Source of the DNA: an uncultured Veillonella sp.
GTDB lineage: Bacteria > Bacillota > Negativicutes > Veillonellales > Veillonellaceae
Length of the DNA stretch: 28,143 nt
Reading direction: 5' to 3'
Assembly: GCA_902477915.1 (NCBI GenBank)
Contig: CABSJA010000023.1
Span: 1 to 28,143, forward strand
Shown here: positions 14,393 to 21,613 of the stretch, piece after piece
Position numbering within the stretch: the stretch's first letter is position 1
Layout: every line of letters begins with the position of its first letter
Notes under the pieces: generated by a model
What the model saw: only the letters and a program-made list of their open reading frames with translations
The model's database searches: none
Told to the model about the DNA's origin: nothing
Position numbers and translations under genes: made by a program

Positions 14393-15808
14393 ATGGACGC
14401 TTTAACTATTATATGGGTCATTGTTTGTGCCTATTTATTACTGAATTTATTGGTCGGCGTGTATTGTCATATTCGTGTAAAAGATAGTACTGATTATCTA
14501 CTCGCAGGTCGTCGTATTGGGATTCTTATGACGGCAGGCACGTTAGCTGCTACAGAGATCGGTGGCGGGAGTACCGTTGGTGTAGCCGCGAAAGCATATG
14601 GTTCTTGGGGTTTATCTGCAGGTTGGTACGTAGTCTCTGCAGGGATTGGGGTTATTCTCGTTGCTTTCATCGCACCACTGTTACGACGTGCCATGGCAAC
14701 GACCGTACCGGAGATCATCGGTCGTCGCTTTGGTGGATCTAGCCATCTCATTACGTCGATTCTTTCTATGCTCGCAACAATTACCTTGGCAGGCGTACAG
14801 ATTACTGCAACAGCAACCATTATTAGCGTTCTTACTGGACTTTCAACAGAGCTCGCCATCCTCATCTGCGGCGCGGTACTCGTAATTTACACCATGTCCG
14901 GCGGCATGTGGAGCGTAACAATGACAGACGTTATCCACTTCTTCGTTCTCGTTGGAGGCTTTACCCTCGCTGTGCCATTTGTATTACACAATGTGGGCGG
15001 CTGGGAAACAGTAGTGTCTAAATTACCACCTGAACAGCTGGGCTTCACAAAGGTTGGTTGGAAAACCATCATCGGCCTTATTATCATGTACTTCATGACC
15101 TTCTCCACAGGGCAAGAATCGGTGCAACGGTACTTCGCAGCCAAGAATGAAAGAACCGCTGTTCTCGGTTCTATCATCTGTGGTATTATTATGGCTCTAT
15201 TCGCCTTTGTTCCTGCCGTATTGGGCCTCGTAGCATTGGCTGAATTCCCGAACATTGAAGCCAATAATGCAGTGGCAACAGTAGCACTTAACCTCATGCC
15301 TCCGATTATGGCAGGCTTCGTTATGGCCGCTGTCGTATCAGCGACGCTTTCATCAGGCGCAGGCGATCTCTTAGGCGCCGCAACTGTATTTACCAAGGAT
15401 ATTGTGGAACATCATTTTGGTAAAAGCCTTACAGATGCTCAGCTCACAAGATATAGCCGTCTATGCGTGCTATTCCTCGGCATTATCGCTATCGTTATCT
15501 CTCTCGTAAGCAAAGCCATCATTCCAATGCTCGTATTTGCTTTCACCATGAGATCCGCGGGCCCATTCGCTGCCTTCCTACTAGGCCTTACCTGGAAAAA
15601 TGCAACAGCTGGCGCTGGCATTTGGTCCATCGTGCTCGGCTCTATCGCAGGCGTATACTGGGAATTCGTGGGCAATCCATATGGCATTATGTCCATCATC
15701 TTTGGTTCCATCGTCAGCCTCATAGTCTTTGTAGCTGTCGTATGCATTGAAAGAGCCATGGGTAAACCACCGGCTCCACCGGCTATACCAAATGATTTAA
15801 AAGAATAA
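14393..15808 (+). CDS. Sodium:solute symporter (SSS family)
   Basis: A 471-residue integral membrane protein with about 13 helices. It begins IIWVIVCAYLLLNLLVGVYC with KDSTDYLLAGRRIG next, the standard SSS N-terminus ('f.lagR...w...~~s~.At~iga~t~iG'), then AGTLAATEIGGGSTVGVAAK. The sodium-site region SATLSSGAGDLLGAATVFTKDI is the conserved 'ss~ds.l~~~s~~~~~Di' block of the family. The substrate cannot be told from sequence; related members import amino acids, pantothenate, proline or organic acids. ATG 14393 with AGGAGG 8 bases upstream. Richer in GC and in C-ending codons than the exported proteins around it, as expected for a conserved core gene within accessory DNA. Its terminator is at 15856-15888. 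Confidence 0.93.
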   Translation: MDALTIIWVIVCAYLLLNLLVGVYCHIRVKDSTDYLLAGRRIGILMTAGTLAATEIGGGSTVGVAAKAYGSWGLSAGWYVVSAGIGVILVAFIAPLLRRAMATTVPEIIGRRFGGSSHLITSILSMLATITLAGVQITATATIISVLTGLSTELAILICGAVLVIYTMSGGMWSVTMTDVIHFFVLVGGFTLAVPFVLHNVGGWETVVSKLPPEQLGFTKVGWKTIIGLIIMYFMTFSTGQESVQRYFAAKNERTAVLGSIICGIIMALFAFVPAVLGLVALAEFPNIEANNAVATVALNLMPPIMAGFVMAAVVSATLSSGAGDLLGAATVFTKDIVEHHFGKSLTDAQLTRYSRLCVLFLGIIAIVISLVSKAIIPMLVFAFTMRSAGPFAAFLLGLTWKNATAGAGIWSIVLGSIAGVYWEFVGNPYGIMSIIFGSIVSLIVFVAVVCIERAMGKPPAPPAIPNDLKE

Positions 15809-15855
15809 CTTAAAAGAATAATGTAAGAGAACGTTCTAAAAGAGTTCTCTAAGAA

Positions 15856-15888
15856 AAAACTCCTATCGGTTAAACCAATAGGAGTTTT
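15856..15888 (+). terminator. Intrinsic terminator of the symporter gene
   Basis: Stem AAAACTCCTAT.GGT (15856-15870) with its complement at 15874-15888, loop TAA, followed by CTTATTTT on the plus strand. Confidence 0.9.
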
Positions 15889-15942
15889 CTTATTTTATAA
15901 CGATATCCTTAAATTATGTGCCATATACACATTCATCACAAT

Positions 15943-15971
15943 TTGACGATATATCATAACCTTACTATAAT
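15943..15971 (+). promoter_or_regulatory. Strong promoter of the antitoxin-type RNA, locus 2
   Basis: TTGACG (15943-15948), exactly 17 bp, TATAAT (15966-15971), the same as in locus 1 (8792-8820). It stands after the symporter terminator and reads into the toxin-like ORF on the other strand. Confidence 0.85.
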
Positions 15972-15977
15972 ATAGAT

Positions 15978-16087
15978 AGATAGTCAGACGAGTAGTGACG
16001 TCAGGCTCATCTCACAAACTTAATAATATGTAGAAATGGCCTTTTCGTTTTATCTAATTTCCGAAGAAACGAAGGGCTATTTTGCTA
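15978..16087 (+). ncRNA. Candidate type I antitoxin RNA, locus 2
   Basis: This RNA matches locus 1 in order and spacing: GACGAGT...GACGTC hairpin near the 5' end, then a spacer, then a long stem with AAATGGCC (16034-16041) against GGGCTATTT (16074-16082) plus TCGTTT/AAACGA. The stem is better paired than in locus 1 (about 16 bp with one bulge), but the U-tract is weaker (TTGCTATTTC). The apical loop differs in sequence from locus 1, which would allow each antitoxin to be specific for its own toxin. Ends are estimated from promoter and stem. Confidence 0.6.
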
Positions 16088-16178
16088 TTTCTAGACAAAT
16101 AAGCGCCACAAGTGCTCCAAAGGATATCATGACTGATAAAATCCCAAGGATAATCATAATGATTTTATAACCACTCAT
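16077..16178 (-). CDS. 33-residue hydrophobic peptide, candidate type I toxin, locus 2
   Basis: A 33-codon ORF starting MSGYKIIMIILGILS and containing SFGALVALICLEIAK at its end. The FGALVALICL block is identical to that of the ORF at 8926-9027, and MS-Y-IIM at the start is also shared. A single membrane span makes it a membrane-active peptide like holin-like/TxpA-type toxins. ATG 16178 has a strong GGGAGGG 8 bases upstream, and a consensus promoter (16237-16265) lies in front, so it should be well transcribed. This implies tight control by the opposing RNA 15978-16087, whose 3' end overlaps its last codon and 3' UTR. Same-frame conservation and strong signals make it likely to be a real gene; toxic function is inferred from the architecture. 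Confidence 0.75.
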   Translation of the reverse strand: MSGYKIIMIILGILSVMISFGALVALICLEIAK

Positions 16179-16236
16179 AAGCAACCCTCCCTTCAAAACG
16201 AAGAGAAGCCCAACCTCGTCCAACTATCCTAATTCT

Positions 16237-16265
16237 ATTATAGAACGAACTAATATACGATACAA
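16237..16265 (-). promoter_or_regulatory. Promoter, shared type, copy 3, of the toxin-like ORF
   Basis: TTGTAT (16265-16260), 17 bp, TATAAT (16242-16237) on the minus strand. The spacer CGTATATTAGTTCGTTC and the start of the transcript (TTAGGATAGTTGGACGAGG) match the two flavin-reductase promoters at 4392 and 6610, although the gene driven is unrelated. Confidence 0.82.
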
Positions 16266-16303
16266 TAAGGAACGAATAATAGCAATATTTAGATAAATGT
16301 AGC

Positions 16304-16331
16304 AAAGACCGCACCAAAAGGTACGGTCTTT
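16304..16331 (-). terminator. Probable terminator of the family A gene 16335-17555
   Basis: Stem AAAGACCG.ACC (16304-16315) with its complement (16320-16331), loop AAAA. The odd position is a U-G pair in the minus-strand RNA. The U-tract after it on the minus strand is short (TTTGCTAC), so termination may be partial. Confidence 0.6.
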
Positions 16332-16334
16332 TTC

Positions 16335-17555
16335 TTATTTCTTTACTCTTTTATTACTAGCATGTCTTAGTTGCTTGGTATTTCCGAAGTCTAAGTATTC
16401 CATTATATTACGTAGTTCAATATGATTATACTTATTGTTACCATCTTCATAGGCAAGCGAAATATAGTATTCATATTTATCATCTGTTATCAGATGGAAA
16501 ATACGAGATTTCTTACCTGGATTATATTGCTCCAAAAGATAAGAAGGAACACCATTATTCCATATTAAGGCTGCTTGAAGAGGTATATCTTTTACTAATA
16601 TTGGATTCTTTTTATAAAAAAAGTGTTTTAAAACAGTCTGAGTATACAACTGTATAGGCACCGCTTTATCTGCTAAGGCACTACGTGCAACAACGAGTTT
16701 CATACTATCTCCAACATACACTCGACCTTGAAAGTTATCACTTTTTTCTTCCCTATCTAACATCATACCCTTAGGTAGTCGATAGGTTAGATTATCCCAC
16801 GTAATAGTATCACTAGTTTTATCTAGATTATCTAGTGTCTGCATAGAAGGAATTACAAAATTAGCCATTGTAGATTCTAAATTTTTTGTAATGGGCTGAT
16901 TCTTATTACCTAGGATTGCCATATACATCTGATTTGGGTATTGATCAAAAGTAACAGCTGCATACATTACAGGTAGATTCCCATTCGAATATTTCTCTCT
17001 TATTCCCCAATAGCCTTTACTAATACCCAGATACTTAAATTCCCCTTTACGTTGATCATTTCTATTAAATCCTGAATCTTCAACTTGTTCATTAGCACCT
17101 ACTAGACCAGCAATAACATTGTGTTCAAAAACATACGAGCCTTTACCCTTTTTATTTAAGTCCTCAAAATAACTTTCTACCACGGAAATAGGCAATGTCA
17201 CTTTAGCCTTATAGTCACCTTCGTGCAATAAAATTACAGTAGATTCATGCGTAATTAAATCCAAATACTTCGCATAGGCTTTTTTTAATTGCTCTGCCTT
17301 CTCTGCAGTACCTTTTTTCTTAAGAACCTCTCCATCAATCCGCTTATTATAATCTTCCATTTTCTTAACGTGATCAGCAGTAGTAATATTGCGAGTCTTA
17401 TCATAACGATAGTTCTGATATGCATTATCGGGAATACTTGCGTCGGCCCCTGGTACAGGTGGTTGCCCTTCAGGAACAGTATACTGCGCTGCATCAATAG
17501 GCATGGTGAAAGCTAATGCTACAGCTAAGCCCAACAAGGTACTTTTTAGTTTCAT
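16335..17555 (-). CDS. Exported family A protein (PGADASI family)
   Basis: 406 residues from the chosen ATG, with a signal peptide (MKLKSTLLGLAVALAFTMPI, cleavage near DAA). Mature start TVPEGQPPVPGADASIPDNA, then the family blocks STVILLHEGDYKAKVTLPIS, NFVIPSMQTLDNLDKTSDTI, LTYRLPKGMMLDREE, AALIWNNGVPSYLLEQY and ELRNIMEYLDFGNTKQLRHA. It diverges clearly from the 418-residue pair, with a longer Lys-rich segment after the PGADASI region, so it is an older paralogue. An upstream TTG in frame lacks support; the ATG at 17555 has GAGAGGT 6 bases before it. It follows the autotransporter gene closely, with the variant leader hairpin between. Role unknown; exported. Confidence 0.8.
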   Translation of the reverse strand: MKLKSTLLGLAVALAFTMPIDAAQYTVPEGQPPVPGADASIPDNAYQNYRYDKTRNITTADHVKKMEDYNKRIDGEVLKKKGTAEKAEQLKKAYAKYLDLITHESTVILLHEGDYKAKVTLPISVVESYFEDLNKKGKGSYVFEHNVIAGLVGANEQVEDSGFNRNDQRKGEFKYLGISKGYWGIREKYSNGNLPVMYAAVTFDQYPNQMYMAILGNKNQPITKNLESTMANFVIPSMQTLDNLDKTSDTITWDNLTYRLPKGMMLDREEKSDNFQGRVYVGDSMKLVVARSALADKAVPIQLYTQTVLKHFFYKKNPILVKDIPLQAALIWNNGVPSYLLEQYNPGKKSRIFHLITDDKYEYYISLAYEDGNNKYNHIELRNIMEYLDFGNTKQLRHASNKRVKK

Positions 17556-17580
17556 ACAACACCTCTCAAACAATAATAGA

Positions 17581-17625
17581 CACGTTCTCTCATTAGTATA
17601 AGTATACTATAACCTAGAGAACGTG
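17581..17625 (-). promoter_or_regulatory. Conserved leader hairpin, variant copy 4
   Basis: The central part (minus strand TATAGTATACTTATACTAAT) matches the other three leader hairpins, but the outer arms are another complementary pair, CACGTTCTCT (17581-17590) and AGAGAACGTG (17616-17625). The TAGGCA-17-TATACT spacing is kept. Since it also begins 11 bases after the autotransporter stop, it may double as that gene's terminator. Confidence 0.6.
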
Positions 17626-17636
17626 CCTATTTATGC

Positions 17637-18824
17637 TTATTGCAATTTTTTCAACGCTGCTTTAATTTCGTTTACTTCAGCGCGTAGTTCTTCGTTGTCT
17701 GCACGTAATGATGCATTGTCGGCTTGTAAATCTTTGATTTGTTTAGCCATTTCAAAGCGGCTTGTTTTAAGTGTTGGGTCTTGTTCGCCTACCTTGAAAG
17801 AAGCACCGATGTTAAACATGCTTTCACCACCAAGGGTAACACCAGCATGAACCATGGAGTTTTCATTCGGCTGATAAGAGGCCCCAATAGCGCCTGCGTT
17901 TGAGTTCTTATAATGGCCTACACTGGTCGCAAAGGACCATTTATCGTTTGGATTATAGTCCAAGTAATGAAGCCCCGCCAATGCCGCAGAGGCAGCGCCC
18001 ACCTTGGAGACCTGACGATCCGTATAGGACTTGGCGTTGTTGAGCACCTTGTCCCCCATATTCACCGTATTATTTTCGAGCGTAGAAATACGATTCGTAT
18101 TGTTATCGACCTGCGTTTTCACCTCATGCAACTGGCTGCCATTAATAACATCCGTAGACGTTTTAGAAACCTCACCTTTGGACACATTTACGATTTTATT
18201 GTTCCCATTATCGAGGCCTTTATTAGTAATAGACACCGTTTTCTCATTATCATGGTCCCCATCAGTAGTCGTGATGGTCACCCCGTTATACCCATAATTC
18301 GTATTGTATTCAGTGCTATTCTCATTATCATAATGCACAATCTTCGTACCATCGGTGCTGAGCTCAGACTTATCACCACTCTGTACATTGCTCATTGTGA
18401 AAGTTTTAGGCTCCATCTGTGCCATATATTTATTATCTTTTCGATCGAGGATAGCCAAGCCATAGTCCTCCATCCAGACAAGCTCATGCGTGCCGTTATA
18501 CATATCAAAATGACCCGCCCCAAAATGAGCATGACGATCATCAGGATGACCAGCATCCTCTCCTACCGTATCACTAATGGATATACCATCAGACTCAATA
18601 CGAATACCGTGATTAATATCCCCACCAGTACCTATAAATGTCCCTTGATACGTAGGATAATTCGTCGTAGAAATCTCATAATTCGTAGAACCATCTGCAT
18701 TCGTACTCGTATTGACCAACAAATTTTCACTATTTGTAGAAACCGTAGAATCCGCATGAACCGTTAAACCATTCATACTCAATACAGACAAAACACCGGC
18801 TAACAATAAAAACTTTTTATTCAT
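17637..18824 (-). CDS. Short trimeric autotransporter adhesin (YadA family) with a C-terminal coiled coil
   Basis: 395 residues from the ATG at 18824 (AGGGGAG upstream; an earlier in-frame ATG lacks a site). Signal peptide MNKKFLLLAGVLSVLSMNGL, cleavage near VHA. The passenger (27-205) is rich in Thr, Asn, Gly, with no recognised head domain but an unusual His-rich stretch (HPDDRHAHFGAGHFD, 93-107). A YadA stalk neck follows: VNVSKGEVSKTSTDVINGSQ (212-231), a short coil, and then the YadA membrane anchor at about 273-345 (SKVGAASAALAGLHYLDYNP, then four strands ending GASFKVG). Trimers of such proteins form a beta barrel in the outer membrane and present the passenger outside. Unusually, about 50 residues follow the barrel, with heptad repeats (QIKDLQADNASLRADNEELR), rather than ending at the last strand. 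This tail would lie in the periplasm. The protein is much shorter than most adhesins of the family. Confidence 0.88.
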   Translation of the reverse strand: MNKKFLLLAGVLSVLSMNGLTVHADSTVSTNSENLLVNTSTNADGSTNYEISTTNYPTYQGTFIGTGGDINHGIRIESDGISISDTVGEDAGHPDDRHAHFGAGHFDMYNGTHELVWMEDYGLAILDRKDNKYMAQMEPKTFTMSNVQSGDKSELSTDGTKIVHYDNENSTEYNTNYGYNGVTITTTDGDHDNEKTVSITNKGLDNGNNKIVNVSKGEVSKTSTDVINGSQLHEVKTQVDNNTNRISTLENNTVNMGDKVLNNAKSYTDRQVSKVGAASAALAGLHYLDYNPNDKWSFATSVGHYKNSNAGAIGASYQPNENSMVHAGVTLGGESMFNIGASFKVGEQDPTLKTSRFEMAKQIKDLQADNASLRADNEELRAEVNEIKAALKKLQ

Positions 18825-18910
18825 TATAACTCCCCTTATGTTTACAGTTGGATTTTCATTCATACACACTTTATATTGTATGTACTTAACAATACATAAT
18901 ACTTACTTCT

Positions 18911-19639
18911 TTAATTACTATAAACAGACAATGAAATCTCTTTACCACTAAAGAATATGTATTCGCCATGACCAATAGAGAACGGACCTTGGAATGTATT
19001 CTTTGAAAGTTCAGATGGCATTCGATTAAATTGATAGAAGTTATAGTAGTCAATCATAGATGCATCAGTTCCCAATCCAGACTTATCGAAATGACTACCT
19101 TTACCAGTAATCGTAATAACTGTAACCATATTATGATCAAGACCGACACTTAGTCCTAAATCCACATATTTTAATGTCTCACGCCCACGAACATCACTAG
19201 AACTTGGAGCACCAAGCAGATCAATTACCTGTTGTCGAGTCATTCCTAAATGCACACCACGAACGGATTCATAATGCTCCTTTTGCAATCGATTAGTTAA
19301 TTGGTTCTTTTTATCCATAATCAAGGTTCTGTGCTCGCCATTACCCAACCACTCTAGATGAATAGCTTTTCTACCTTGAGCCTCTTGAATAATAAAAACA
19401 CCTGCCCCAGGATAACCACCAACAAAATCAGCACCATCCACAATACGGCAACCATTAATATATCCGTTTGAAATACTTAATACCTTATTGCCACTAGCAT
19501 CATACCAATCACCGGCTACCTTTTGAGACGCACGAATAACACTGTCTAATGGAACTTGAGCTGCTTTAATAGTTAATGCAGAAAATAAGCACATAATACT
19601 AAAACACATACACACCAACAATCTAAATTTTGATTTCAT
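18911..19639 (-). CDS. Exported protein with a BamE-like motif
   Basis: 242 residues with a signal peptide (LLVCMCFSIMCLFSALTIKA, cleavage before AQVP). The first half has GDWYDASGNKVLSISNGYIN, resembling small lipocalin-like or copper-resistance-NlpE-type 'W..~.g.~~i' sheets, but I make no call. The second half contains GVHLGMTRQQVIDLLGAPSS (128-147), the SmpA/BamE-type motif also seen twice in 6740-7315 and once in 19712-20293. ATG 19639 with AGGGAGA 6 bases upstream. It stands between the autotransporter gene and 19712-20293, all on one strand; the intervals are 72-86 bases and hold no clear terminator. Periplasmic or surface function is inferred. Confidence 0.75.
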   Translation of the reverse strand: MKSKFRLLVCMCFSIMCLFSALTIKAAQVPLDSVIRASQKVAGDWYDASGNKVLSISNGYINGCRIVDGADFVGGYPGAGVFIIQEAQGRKAIHLEWLGNGEHRTLIMDKKNQLTNRLQKEHYESVRGVHLGMTRQQVIDLLGAPSSSDVRGRETLKYVDLGLSVGLDHNMVTVITITGKGSHFDKSGLGTDASMIDYYNFYQFNRMPSELSKNTFQGPFSIGHGEYIFFSGKEISLSVYSN

Positions 19640-19711
19640 GTTAAATCTCCCTAATCCACATATCTGTAGATATCAAACAAGAATTAATTGAATCTTATGA
19701 TTCTAATTATA

Positions 19712-20293
19712 TTAGAGTAAATAAGGTAGTAATGTATATTCTTTTACATCATTTAGTACAGTAGTGCTACCATGACGGTCATATTTATATCTAATCAAAA
19801 CGACTTTATCAGTATACTTGTTAAATACAAATGATAACCCACTATTATGTGCTCCTACATATTCACCAATATAATAGCCGCTATATTTATCATAGCCCTC
19901 TGAAATCTCACCATAAGGCTCTGACGGAGTTTGATAAATCGAGTATTCCACTAAGGGACCATATGTAGCTTCTACATCACTTCTACTCATACCTACAGTT
20001 ATTCCTTTATTTGTGGCATAGCCTGGTTTTATGATAAAAATATCTGGCCGTATTGGTGCATCCCAAATAGAAACTATTACAGATTTATCTGCTGAGATAT
20101 ACATATCATGATGTCCATATCTATGATCTGCTAAAAATAATGAATAGTTGTAGTTATTTAAATAACTATATAAATCAGGATTATTTTCTAAACCACCTAA
20201 TACACCAGAATCATCAGTATGTGCCATGACACCTTGAGCTAAGCTAATACCTAAAAAAGACAACAACAACAACTTATTTACAAAACGCTTCAT
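19712..20293 (-). CDS. Exported protein with a BamE-like motif
   Basis: 193 residues from the ATG at 20293, which has GGGGAAG upstream; a longer ORF from 20329 has none. Signal peptide MKRFVNKLLLLSFLGISLAQ, cleavage near VMA-HTD. The mature part is rich in Tyr and Asp, with DLYSYLNNYNYSLFLADHRY, and later KGITVGMSRSDVEATYGPLV (96-115), the single BamE-like motif. It ends in a predicted beta stretch (YTDKVVLIRYKYDRHG). No family was recognised. It precedes 18911-19639 by 72 bases and is probably co-transcribed with it. Its own upstream gap 20294-20575 holds the terminator at 20416-20442 of the next gene up. Confidence 0.73.
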   Translation of the reverse strand: MKRFVNKLLLLSFLGISLAQGVMAHTDDSGVLGGLENNPDLYSYLNNYNYSLFLADHRYGHHDMYISADKSVIVSIWDAPIRPDIFIIKPGYATNKGITVGMSRSDVEATYGPLVEYSIYQTPSEPYGEISEGYDKYSGYYIGEYVGAHNSGLSFVFNKYTDKVVLIRYKYDRHGSTTVLNDVKEYTLLPYLL

Positions 20294-20415
20294 GATAACT
20301 TCCCCATTGTATACAACAGTGCAAAACATAACACATTATTTATCAACACTATACTATATACAGTTAAACAAATAATTATAAATATAAAACCCTTTCATAA
20401 AATGAATTTAAAATG

Positions 20416-20442
20416 AAGCCCACCCCTATTTGGGGTGGGCTT
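20416..20442 (-). terminator. Intrinsic terminator
   Basis: Stem AAGCCCACCCC (20416-20426) with its exact complement (20432-20442), loop TATTT. It is followed on the minus strand by CATTTTAAATTC. It should end the transcript of 20576-21184. The stretch 20443-20575 is T-rich and shows nothing else. Confidence 0.88.
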
Positions 20443-20575
20443 TACTATTAGTAGAACGTTATTTGATTTGTCTTAATGATAACCTTTTATTTGCATCTCC
20501 CGTATATGATTGTTTTGTCTATAAACTCTCCTCCTTTTTCTCTCCCCTACTTATTCTTCTCTTCCCCCTAACGTT

Positions 20576-21184
20576 TTATCTTGTTAGGTCTCTCCAGGCG
20601 ATAAATAGTTCGGCCACGACTTGTGGGTTTTGGCTGAGTTTGATGCGGGCTAGCATTTTGCGCACGTAGTTGCAGTGTTCTAGCATGGCTTCGTTCAGCT
20701 TGTGTTTCACATGGTGTGGAGCTTGGTACACCAAGATAGGTTTAAAGTCACCCACGTGAATGTAGCTCGTATCTGGATCAGGGCCATCGGTAACGATGTA
20801 CTGATAAGGTATCGCCACGTTAAAGAGTCCGTACACCACGTCCTTGCCGATAGGGCGCCGACATTTAATATGACCAAAGGTCAAATGCGGCCCATAGGTC
20901 TTAGGCGCCGTATAGCTGCTGCGTCGACCGTCACTGGTCATGATATAATTCGGCCTCAACCCTTCTTGTAAGGCCAGCTCACGTAGGATGGTACGAATTG
21001 GCAGATGTACCAATTCTTGACGGCCATCTACGAAATAGCACATCGTGCTGTCACCGCCGCCAGGTTCATAGGTAGGAATAAAACAAACAATATGATTCTT
21101 CGGATTCGTATAGATCAAATCCAAATTCTCTCCCTTAGATAGCCAAGTGGCTACCGCTACTGGTACTTCATTACATGTCATCAT
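20576..21184 (-). CDS. Conserved-looking cytoplasmic protein, possibly ComK-like
   Basis: 202 residues without signal peptide or membrane segment. I do not recognise it with certainty. The stretch TSDGRRSSYTAPKTYG (83-98), then HIKCRRPIGKDVVYGLFNVA (105-124), then DGPDPDTSYIHVGDF (133-147) follows the order of elements in ComK, the competence transcription factor of Bacilli ('S..GR....', 'KvPI....i~~FPt.S', 'P....WI...hI'). The match is loose and some key aromatics differ. The N-terminal part (IYTNPKNHIVCFIPTYEPGG) and length also fit. Codon use is like the conserved core genes. GGGGAGAG precedes the double ATG at 21184. Upstream are a promoter and a LexA-type palindrome (21233-21314), and the next gene up is a sigma factor. 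If the ComK reading is wrong, this is simply a hypothetical protein. Confidence 0.3.
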   Translation of the reverse strand: MMTCNEVPVAVATWLSKGENLDLIYTNPKNHIVCFIPTYEPGGGDSTMCYFVDGRQELVHLPIRTILRELALQEGLRPNYIMTSDGRRSSYTAPKTYGPHLTFGHIKCRRPIGKDVVYGLFNVAIPYQYIVTDGPDPDTSYIHVGDFKPILVYQAPHHVKHKLNEAMLEHCNYVRKMLARIKLSQNPQVVAELFIAWRDLTR

Positions 21185-21232
21185 AGGAATTCTCTCCCCT
21201 CAACTTAGGAACATTCCTTTCAACAATACAAT

Positions 21233-21314
21233 GAACACGTGTTCTGTGAAAGCAGATTCGCATGCTTTAATCTGCTGCTGATTTAATTGTATATCACACT
21301 GTATAATTTGTAAA
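21233..21314 (-). promoter_or_regulatory. Promoter, leader hairpin and LexA-type palindrome
   Basis: TTTACA (21314-21309), 17 bp, TACAAT (21291-21286) on the minus strand is a fair promoter for 20576-21184. Downstream is a hairpin AGCAGATT/AATCTGCT (21251-21258 with 21269-21276), directly abutting a GTGAAAGC octamer (21246-21253). Next is the perfect 12-bp palindrome GAACACGTGTTC (21233-21244), 49 bases before the ATG. It fits the Firmicutes LexA box core GAAC-N4-GTTC. The gap 21315-21613 is AT-rich with no gene. Confidence 0.5.
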
Positions 21315-21613
21315 TATATACACAAAACTATAGAAATTTATGTAAAATTAAAGACTTTATGATCCTGTAAAAGTAATATCAACCTATATGCGTCATTATT
21401 TTCTCATTTAAATTGAGAATTGCATATTTTATGTATATCTGTTAATCGCGATTAACGTAATTATACAAAAATCAGAATATAAATAAGAAATTAAATTATA
21501 TTAACACATATCATTATAATAAGAACTTAGCTCTAATTAGCACATAACTCTAATACGTGCACAACTCTAAAACATATATATCTAATGAATGTATAGGCAT
21601 ATTACATTTGTAT

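Noticed and set aside
14494..15759. Long minus-strand frames opposite the symporter
   Set aside because: They lie opposite a well-supported membrane transporter and lack start signals and family features.
8583..17513. GTGAAAGC in signal peptides as a mere product of gene duplication
   Set aside because: Four of 18 copies are in paralogous signal peptides and could be inherited, but the other 14 lie in unrelated genes or between genes, so duplication cannot explain the enrichment.
17913..18767. 284-codon open frame opposite the autotransporter gene
   Set aside because: It is the antisense shadow of a clear YadA-type gene, with composition (many Ile, Arg, His) typical of a reversed frame and no ribosome binding site.
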